60,331 nt of DNA from Paracoccaceae bacterium (GTDB taxonomy: Bacteria > Pseudomonadota > Alphaproteobacteria > Rhodobacterales > Rhodobacteraceae): positions 1 through 60,331 of the forward strand of contig JAIXZY010000010.1 of the NCBI GenBank assembly GCA_027489355.1, given 5' to 3'. The notes beneath the pieces were generated by a model. That model did not search any database and was not told where the DNA came from. It saw nothing but the letters and a program-made list of their open reading frames with translations. Positions 55,208 to 60,331 of the stretch are shown here, in pieces. The stretch's first letter is position 1; each line of letters opens with the position of its first letter. A program made the translations under genes and the position numbers.

Positions 55208-56155
55208 TCAGGGCCGGTCCAGAAGCGTCCTTGCGGTGGGTTCGTCGGTCACCAAGCCGTTGATGATGCGGGATTTCAACGCGCCGTGGATCGCCGGAAC
55301 CTTCGATGCACCCGCAGCAACGCCGATGGACGGGCGCTGCAGTCCCGGGGCAACCCGCACCCCTCCGGTCCGCCGGTTGGTCCCCAGGTCCAGGTAGCGC
55401 CCCTCCGAGTCGAAGACCCAGCCCGCCACCTCGCCCGAGGCCCCGGCGGCCTGCATCTCGTCCAGCTCGGCCCGGCTGACGAAACCATCGGCCAAGAGCG
55501 GCGCGTCGTTCGACATCTGCCCGACACCGACGAAGACCACATCCGCCGCCTCGGCCAGCGCCACCACCTTCTGCACCGGAGGCAGGCGGTGGAAAGCCGC
55601 GTTCTCCTCGGGCGTCGGGCTGATGACCGGCACCGGCATCGGGTAATGCGGCGCGCGCACCTTGTCCGCGATCCGCATCACCACGTCGAAGAAACTCGCC
55701 GAACCGTCCGGCGCGATGTTCCCGATCAGGCTGACGAGGCGGTGCTGCGGCGCGTCGATCTCGACCATCGCATCAACCATCCCGCGCATCGCCCGCCCGG
55801 TCCCCAGCGCCACGACCAGAGGCTCGGGCATCCGCAGGAACCGCTCCAGCTCGGCCGCCGCCGCCGGGGCAATGGCCCGGACCGGGTCCGCCCCAGTCCC
55901 CAGTCCCGGAGCGACGCGGACCCGATCCAGTCCGTAGCGGTCGCGCAGGGCGGCCTCGAGGTCCAGGCAGGCACCGATCCGGTGGTTCAGCCGCACATGG
56001 ATCAGCCCTTCGCTCATGGCCCGGCTGACCAGGCGCTGCGCCCGCTGCCGGCTGACCCCCAGCTCGCCGGCGATCTGGTCCTGCGTCATGCCCGCGACGT
56101 AGTAGAGCCACCCGGCGCGGGCGGCTTCGTCCTGAAGGGATGGTTCGTTGCTCAT
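55208..56155 (-). CDS. SorC-family sugar-binding transcriptional regulator
   Basis: A 315-residue regulator with an N-terminal helix-turn-helix (MTQDQIAGELGVSRQRAQRLVSRAMSEGLI, about 22-51) and a C-terminal sugar-phosphate isomerase-like effector domain containing the family segments VVALGTGRAMRGMVDAM and VVFVGVGQMSNDAPL. It is transcribed in the same direction just upstream of smoE and overlaps the HAD gene by four bases. It probably controls the polyol operon in response to a polyol or its phosphate. Activator or repressor cannot be decided. Confidence 0.9.
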   Translation of the reverse strand: MSNEPSLQDEAARAGWLYYVAGMTQDQIAGELGVSRQRAQRLVSRAMSEGLIHVRLNHRIGACLDLEAALRDRYGLDRVRVAPGLGTGADPVRAIAPAAAAELERFLRMPEPLVVALGTGRAMRGMVDAMVEIDAPQHRLVSLIGNIAPDGSASFFDVVMRIADKVRAPHYPMPVPVISPTPEENAAFHRLPPVQKVVALAEAADVVFVGVGQMSNDAPLLADGFVSRAELDEMQAAGASGEVAGWVFDSEGRYLDLGTNRRTGGVRVAPGLQRPSIGVAAGASKVPAIHGALKSRIINGLVTDEPTARTLLDRP

Positions 56156-56829
56156 GCTGCCTGCCTGCCCAGACCGGGCGCAATCTGGAAGAACTCGGAA
56201 AAGCTGACAAGCCTGCGGTGCGGCCGGGCGTCCTCGGGCTCTTCCGGCGTTCCCGGCCCAAGGTGGCTGCCCCCGATGAAGCGCCAGACCGTCATCCCCG
56301 CCGCCAGCCCGGCGCGCAGGCCCGTGAGGCTGTCCTCGATCACCAGCGTCCTCTTTGGTGCGGCGCCCATCCGTTCGGCGGCATAAAGGAACAGGTCCGG
56401 CGCGGGCTTGCCCCTTGCGACGAGCGTGGAGGTGAAGATCTTCTCGCCCACCAGGTCGCTAAGACCCACCAGCTTCAGCGACATCTCCACCCGGCGGGGC
56501 GAGGACGAGGTGGCGACGCAGAACGGCACGCCGATCCGGCTCAGGACCTCGTGCACATGCGGAACGACCTTCAGCTCTTGCTGAAAGGCCGCCAGCAGCG
56601 CCTCGCGGTACTGCGCCTCGAAGTCCGCAGGCAGGTCCAGGCCGAATTCGCGGCGGATCGTTTCCATCACCACCGGGTAGCTGCGGCCCAGGAAGTGGCG
56701 TTCGACGTAAGGGAGGTCGATGGTCAGGCCCAGGCGGGACAGTTCAGCGACCAGCATCCGGGCGCTGATGATCTCGCTGTCGATCAGCACGCCGTCGCAG
56801 TCGAAGATGACAAGGTCGAACTCGCTCAT
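56152..56829 (-). CDS. HAD-superfamily hydrolase (beta-phosphoglucomutase-like)
   Basis: A 225-residue haloacid-dehalogenase-fold phosphatase. Motif I DCDGVLIDSE carries nucleophile D10 and acid/base D12. Motif II is near ATSSSPRR, with K in GKPAPDLF and the acidic motif VIEDSLTGLRAG. The helical cap domain at residues 15-85 is of the phosphoglycolate/beta-phosphoglucomutase class. Coupling to the SorC regulator and the polyol genes suggests a sugar- or polyol-phosphate substrate, but this is context only. Confidence 0.88.
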   Translation of the reverse strand: MSEFDLVIFDCDGVLIDSEIISARMLVAELSRLGLTIDLPYVERHFLGRSYPVVMETIRREFGLDLPADFEAQYREALLAAFQQELKVVPHVHEVLSRIGVPFCVATSSSPRRVEMSLKLVGLSDLVGEKIFTSTLVARGKPAPDLFLYAAERMGAAPKRTLVIEDSLTGLRAGLAAGMTVWRFIGGSHLGPGTPEEPEDARPHRRLVSFSEFFQIAPGLGRQAA

Positions 56830-56856
56830 GCGCCCATCCGTAGCGCAAGCCGTGAG

Positions 56857-57621
56857 CTAAAGGTAGCCCTGCGAGCGGAAGCTCAATTCGCGGCTTTTGC
56901 CGATGATCAGGTGGTCATGGAGCACCAACCCCAAAGCCTCGCATGCGTCCTTGACCTGGTTAGTCATCGACAGGTCCGCGTCCGAGGGAGTCGGGTCGCC
57001 GGAGGGGTGGTTGTGGACCAGGATCAGGGCCGAGGCGTTCAGCTCCAGCGCGCGCTTGACGATCTCGCGCGGGTAGACGGGGACGTGGTCGACGGTGCCC
57101 TTGGCCTGCTCTTCGTCGGCGATCAGGACATTCTTGCGATCCAGGAACAGGACGCGGAACTGCTCCGTCTCGCGATGCGCCATCGTGGCGTGGCAGTAGT
57201 CCAGAAGGGCGTCCCAGGAGGACAGGAGCGGCTTCTGGATGACCCGCGCGCGCATCATCCTTTGCGCGGCGGCTTCGACCAGCTTCAGCTCCAGCACCAC
57301 GGCGGGGCCGGCGCCCTTGACCATCTGCAATCGGGCGGGTGAGGCGGTAACGACGCGGTTGAAATCCCCGAACGTGTCGAGAAGCAGCCGGGCGAGGGGT
57401 TTCACGTCCTGCCGCGGGATGGCGCGGAACAGCACCAGTTCAAGGAGTTCATAGTCCGGCAGCGCCGCCCCACCGCCCTGCATGAAGCGGTCGCGCAGGC
57501 GCTGGCGGTGGTCGGAGATATAAGAGGGCAGCCGCCCGGTGAGCGCGGACGGCTGCGCCTCATCCTCATCGCCCTGGGGGGCGACAAGGGGAAGAAAGGG
57601 TTCGTTGAACGACGTGACCAT
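56857..57621 (-). CDS. radC: RadC family protein (JAMM/MPN domain)
   Basis: A 254-residue protein with a helix-hairpin-helix N-terminal part (RLQMVKGAGPAVVLELKLVEAAAQRM near 105) and a RadC/JAB domain with the zinc motif HNHPSGDPTPSDAD (H203, H205, D216). RadC is historically called a DNA repair protein, but the function is unsettled. No ribosome site is visible before the ATG. The REP-like palindrome lies between it and dnaJ. Confidence 0.9.
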   Translation of the reverse strand: MVTSFNEPFLPLVAPQGDEDEAQPSALTGRLPSYISDHRQRLRDRFMQGGGAALPDYELLELVLFRAIPRQDVKPLARLLLDTFGDFNRVVTASPARLQMVKGAGPAVVLELKLVEAAAQRMMRARVIQKPLLSSWDALLDYCHATMAHRETEQFRVLFLDRKNVLIADEEQAKGTVDHVPVYPREIVKRALELNASALILVHNHPSGDPTPSDADLSMTNQVKDACEALGLVLHDHLIIGKSRELSFRSQGYL

Positions 57622-57675
57622 GCCGCGAAGATTGCCGCCGCATGGTTGAGAAACGGTTAACGGAAATGCGCCAGG

Positions 57676-57703
57676 GTAGGGTGGGCAGTATTGCCCACCC
57701 TAC
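57676..57703. repeat. REP-like palindrome between dnaJ and radC
   Basis: GTAGGGTGGGCA and TGCCCACCCTAC form a perfect 12-base-pair stem with a GTAT loop. The GTAGGGTGGGC core recalls repetitive extragenic palindromes seen in many bacterial genomes, some served by TnpA-REP transposases. It lies six bases past the dnaJ stop and may also protect or end that transcript. Confidence 0.75.
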
Positions 57704-57709
57704 GCAGGG

Positions 57710-58858
57710 TCAGCCCTTCATCCCGTCCCAGAAGCCCTTGACCTTCGAGAAGAAGCTGGAGCTTTCCGGGTTGTTCTCCTCGCTCAGCTTCTCGAACTCC
57801 CGCAGCAATTCCCGCTGCCGCGAGGTCAGGTTTACCGGCGTCTCGACCGCCAGTTCGATCACCATGTCACCGGTGTTCGCCGACCGCAAAGCGGGCATCC
57901 CCTTCTGGCGAAGCCGCATCTGCTTGCCCGACTGCGCCCCGGCCGGGACCTTCACCCGCGCCTTGCCGCCGTCGATCGTCGGAACCTCGATCTCGCCGCC
58001 CAGGGCCGCCGTGGGCATGCTGACCGGCACCCGGCAGAAGAGATGCACGCCATCCCGCTGGAACAGCGCGTGCTCCTTCACCTCGATGAAGATGTAAAGG
58101 TCGCCATTCGGCCCGCCACGCAGACCGGCCTCACCCTCGCCAGCCAGACGGATGCGGGTCCCCGTCTCCACCCCCTGCGGGATGTTGACCGAGAGCTGCT
58201 TTTCCTTCTCCATCCGCCCCTGGCCGCCGCAGGTCCGGCAGGGGTTCTTGATGATCTGGCCCATGCCGTTGCACTGGTGGCAGGTGCGTTCGATGGTGAA
58301 GAAACCCTGCTGCGCCCGGACCTTGCCCATGCCGTTGCAGGTCGGGCACGTCACCGGCTCTGCGCCGCCTTCCGCCCCCGACCCGTGACAGGTGTCGCAG
58401 GTGACCGAGGTCGGAACGGTGATGGTCTTCTGCGACCCGGCATAGGCCTCTTCCAGCGAGATCCGCATGTTGTAGCGCAGGTCCGACCCGCGCTGCGCGC
58501 GCGAACGGCCACCGCCGCCACCGCCCCGGCCCATGAAATCGCCGAACAGGTCCTCGAACACGTCCGAAAAGGCCGAGGCGAAATCGCCCTGCTGGCCATA
58601 GCCGCCGGGACGCGGCCCTCCGCCCATTCCGTTTTCGAACGCGGCATGGCCGAAGCGGTCATAGGCCGCTTTCTTCTGTTCGTCCTTCAGGCAGTCGTAG
58701 GCCTCGTTCACTTCCTTGAACTGGGCCTCGGCCTGCGGATTGTCGGAATTCCGGTCGGGGTGCAGCTCCTTGGCCTTCGTCCGATACGCCTTCTTCAGCT
58801 CTTCGGCCGAAGCGCCCTTCTTGACCCCGAGCACTTCGTAGTAGTCGCGCTTTGCCAC
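57710..58858 (-). CDS. dnaJ: Molecular chaperone DnaJ
   Basis: A 382-residue Hsp40 co-chaperone that stimulates DnaK ATPase. The J domain has H33-P34-D35. A Gly-rich region ([15 protein letters not shown], then [14 protein letters not shown]) is followed by four CxxCxGxG zinc repeats ([32 protein letters not shown]) and the C-terminal substrate-binding domains. The start is GTG at 58858, preceded by a run of G. It follows dnaK on the same strand, separated by 72 bases with a seven-base-pair hairpin. Confidence 0.96.
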   Translation of the reverse strand: MAKRDYYEVLGVKKGASAEELKKAYRTKAKELHPDRNSDNPQAEAQFKEVNEAYDCLKDEQKKAAYDRFGHAAFENGMGGGPRPGGYGQQGDFASAFSDVFEDLFGDFMGRGGGGGGRSRAQRGSDLRYNMRISLEEAYAGSQKTITVPTSVTCDTCHGSGAEGGAEPVTCPTCNGMGKVRAQQGFFTIERTCHQCNGMGQIIKNPCRTCGGQGRMEKEKQLSVNIPQGVETGTRIRLAGEGEAGLRGGPNGDLYIFIEVKEHALFQRDGVHLFCRVPVSMPTAALGGEIEVPTIDGGKARVKVPAGAQSGKQMRLRQKGMPALRSANTGDMVIELAVETPVNLTSRQRELLREFEKLSEENNPESSSFFSKVKGFWDGMKG

Positions 58859-58885
58859 GGCAAAACCCCCATCTGGAACCGAGGA

Positions 58886-58911
58886 GGGGCGGCCCGTTTC
58901 CGAACCGCCCC
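58886..58911. promoter_or_regulatory. Hairpin between dnaK and dnaJ
   Basis: GGGGCGG (58886-58892) and CCGCCCC (58905-58911) pair with a 12-base loop in the dnaK-dnaJ gap. There is no U-run, so it is more likely an mRNA-stability or partial-attenuation structure than a terminator. Confidence 0.5.
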
Positions 58912-58930
58912 CTTCCCGAATTCCTGCGGC

Positions 58931-60331
58931 TTACTTCCGCTTGTTGTTGCCCAGGTCCTCGAAGTCGGCGTCGACGATATCGTCGTCATCCACCGGCCGC
59001 GGCTCTTCCTCGGCGCTGCCGCCTTCCGCCTGGGAGGCCTTGTAGATCGCCTCGCCCAGCTTCATCGCGGCTTCGGTCAGGTTCTGGATCGCACCCTTGA
59101 TCTTGCCGGCATCCTCGCCCTTCAGCGCGTCTTCCAGCGGGCTCATCGCCAGTTCGATCGCCTCGACGGTCGAGGGGTCGACCTTGTCGCCATGTTCCGA
59201 CAGCGACTTGCGGGTCGAGTGCAGCAGGCTTTCGCCCTGGTTCTTGGTCTCGACCAGCTCTTTCCGGGCCTTGTCGGCTTCGGCGTTGGCTTCGGCATCG
59301 CGGATCATCTTCTCGATGTCGTCATCCGACAGACCGCCCGAGGCCTGGATCGTGATCTGCTGCGCGCGACCCGTCCCCTTGTCCTTGGCCGATACCGAGA
59401 CGATGCCGTTGGCGTCGATGTCGAAAGTCACCTCGATCTGCGGCACGCCACGCGGGGCCGGAGGGATCTGTTCCAGGTTGAACTGGCCCAGCATCTTGTT
59501 GTCCGCGGCCATCTCGCGTTCGCCCTGGAACACGCGGATCGTCACCGCGTTCTGGTTGTCCTCGGCGGTCGAGAAGACCTGGGATTTCTTGGTCGGGATC
59601 GTCGTGTTGCGGTCGATCAGGCGGGTGAACACGCCACCCAGCGTCTCGATCCCCAGGGACAGCGGGGTCACGTCCAGCAGCACCACGTCCTTGACGTCAC
59701 CCTGCAGCACGCCGGCCTGGATCGCGGCGCCCATGGCCACGACTTCGTCGGGGTTCACGCCCTTGTGGGGTTCCTTGCCGAAGAACTTGGTGACCTCTTC
59801 GATGACGCGCGGCATGCGGGTCATACCGCCGACCAGCACGACCTCGTCGATGTCATCCTTGCTGACGCCAGCATCCTTCAGCGCGGCCATGCAGGGCTTG
59901 ATCGACTTCTTGATCAGGTCCTCGACCAGGCTTTCCAGCTTCGACCGAGTCAGCTTGACCACCAGGTGCAGCGGCTGCCCGGTGTTCTTGTCCATCGAAA
60001 TGAACGGCTGGTTGATCTCGGTCTGCTGGGACGACGACAGCTCGATCTTGGCCTTTTCCGAGGCCTCCTTCAGACGCTGCAGCGCCATCTTGTCCAGCGT
60101 CAGGTCGACGCCATGCTCTTTCTTGAACTCATCGGCCAGGTACTGGACGATGCGCATGTCGAAGTCTTCACCGCCAAGGAAGGTGTCGCCGTTCGTGGAC
60201 TTCACCTCGAAGAGGCCGTCGTCGATTTCCAGGATGGTGATGTCGAAGGTACCGCCGCCAAGGTCATAGACCGCGATGGTCTTCGAATCCTTCTTGTCCA
60301 GGCCATAGGCCAGTGCGGCCGCCGTGGGTTC
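58931..60331 (-). CDS. dnaK: Molecular chaperone DnaK (Hsp70), 5' end outside the window
   Basis: The last 466 codons of the Hsp70 chaperone. The visible part starts in the ATPase domain at [14 protein letters not shown], includes the phosphate-binding [15 protein letters not shown], the [12 protein letters not shown] motif and the conserved linker [17 protein letters not shown], then the substrate-binding beta domain and helical lid. It ends in the acidic [20 protein letters not shown] tail, though the last residues are basic (GNNKRK). The first third of the ATPase domain and its start lie beyond the window. Confidence 0.97.
   Translation of the reverse strand, partial: EPTAAALAYGLDKKDSKTIAVYDLGGGTFDITILEIDDGLFEVKSTNGDTFLGGEDFDMRIVQYLADEFKKEHGVDLTLDKMALQRLKEASEKAKIELSSSQQTEINQPFISMDKNTGQPLHLVVKLTRSKLESLVEDLIKKSIKPCMAALKDAGVSKDDIDEVVLVGGMTRMPRVIEEVTKFFGKEPHKGVNPDEVVAMGAAIQAGVLQGDVKDVVLLDVTPLSLGIETLGGVFTRLIDRNTTIPTKKSQVFSTAEDNQNAVTIRVFQGEREMAADNKMLGQFNLEQIPPAPRGVPQIEVTFDIDANGIVSVSAKDKGTGRAQQITIQASGGLSDDDIEKMIRDAEANAEADKARKELVETKNQGESLLHSTRKSLSEHGDKVDPSTVEAIELAMSPLEDALKGEDAGKIKGAIQNLTEAAMKLGEAIYKASQAEGGSAEEEPRPVDDDDIVDADFEDLGNNKRK

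Noticed and set aside
52601-56386. A 1261-codon plus-strand open frame
   Set aside because: It lies opposite the smoG, smoF, smoE and SorC genes, has no recognisable domain, and is rich in His/Arg/Gly/Asp as expected of antisense frames in high-GC DNA.

Overview
The window is a high-GC, gene-dense stretch of an alphaproteobacterial chromosome. Gene content and order point to the Rhodobacteraceae (Rhodobacter/Cereibacter-like). The indicators are a smoEFGK-smoS-mtlK polyol operon, a secA / parvulin / argJ / mutT block, a rimP-nusA-ylxR-infB operon, dnaK-dnaJ, and GC-rich dispersed palindromes of the kind common in that family. There is no rRNA, tRNA, CRISPR array, insertion sequence, integrase or phage gene that I can see, and no gap above 300 bases. 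It reads as ordinary core chromosome with small accessory islands.

Layout. 1-5.7 kb: the 3' end of ilvA, a divergent Hpt / REC-PP2C phosphatase signalling pair, a Nudix gene, and the coupled hslO, nudL-type and cca genes. 5.7-11 kb: two tandem ABC exporters, preceded by a 10-codon upstream ORF and separated by a cloverleaf-shaped palindromic repeat, then a TrmA/RumA-type RNA methyltransferase. 11-13 kb: two L,D-transpeptidases flanking a CAP-domain lipoprotein (cell envelope). 13-19.3 kb: a branched-chain-type ABC importer whose last operon gene is a hydantoin/Asp-Glu racemase, divergent from a GntR/FCD regulator with a good candidate operator. 19.3-26.1 kb: xthA, a secreted propeller-like protein, hemH and an NDUFAF5-like protein on the minus strand; comF, grxC, a nitrilase-family amidase and a MarR regulator on the plus strand. 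26.2-34.7 kb: envelope genes yjbH, yjbF, a 65-residue secreted or membrane protein, and tamA-tamB. 34.7-40.5 kb: a structured, attenuator-like leader followed by rimP-nusA-ylxR-infB. 40.5-48.7 kb: mutT, argJ, a parvulin, secA, and a two-gene unit of unknown role that includes a periplasmic-binding/OmpA fusion. 48.7-56.8 kb: the polyol (sorbitol/mannitol) uptake and oxidation operon with its SorC-type regulator and a HAD phosphatase. 56.8-60.3 kb: radC, dnaJ and the 3' part of dnaK.

Two metabolic modules stand out. In the polyol operon an ABC importer (SmoEFGK) feeds two dehydrogenases (SmoS, MtlK), with its own regulator and a hairpin between the binding-protein and permease genes. In the second, a LIV-type importer is translationally coupled to a racemase, which suggests uptake and stereo-inversion of one compound. 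I found no clear new defence or mobile system. The most unusual signals are non-coding: a four-helix cloverleaf repeat, a near-identical 29-nt element directly after the stop codons of hemH and infB, a REP-like GTAGGGTGGGC palindrome, a bistable GC-rich hairpin, and the attenuator-like rimP leader.
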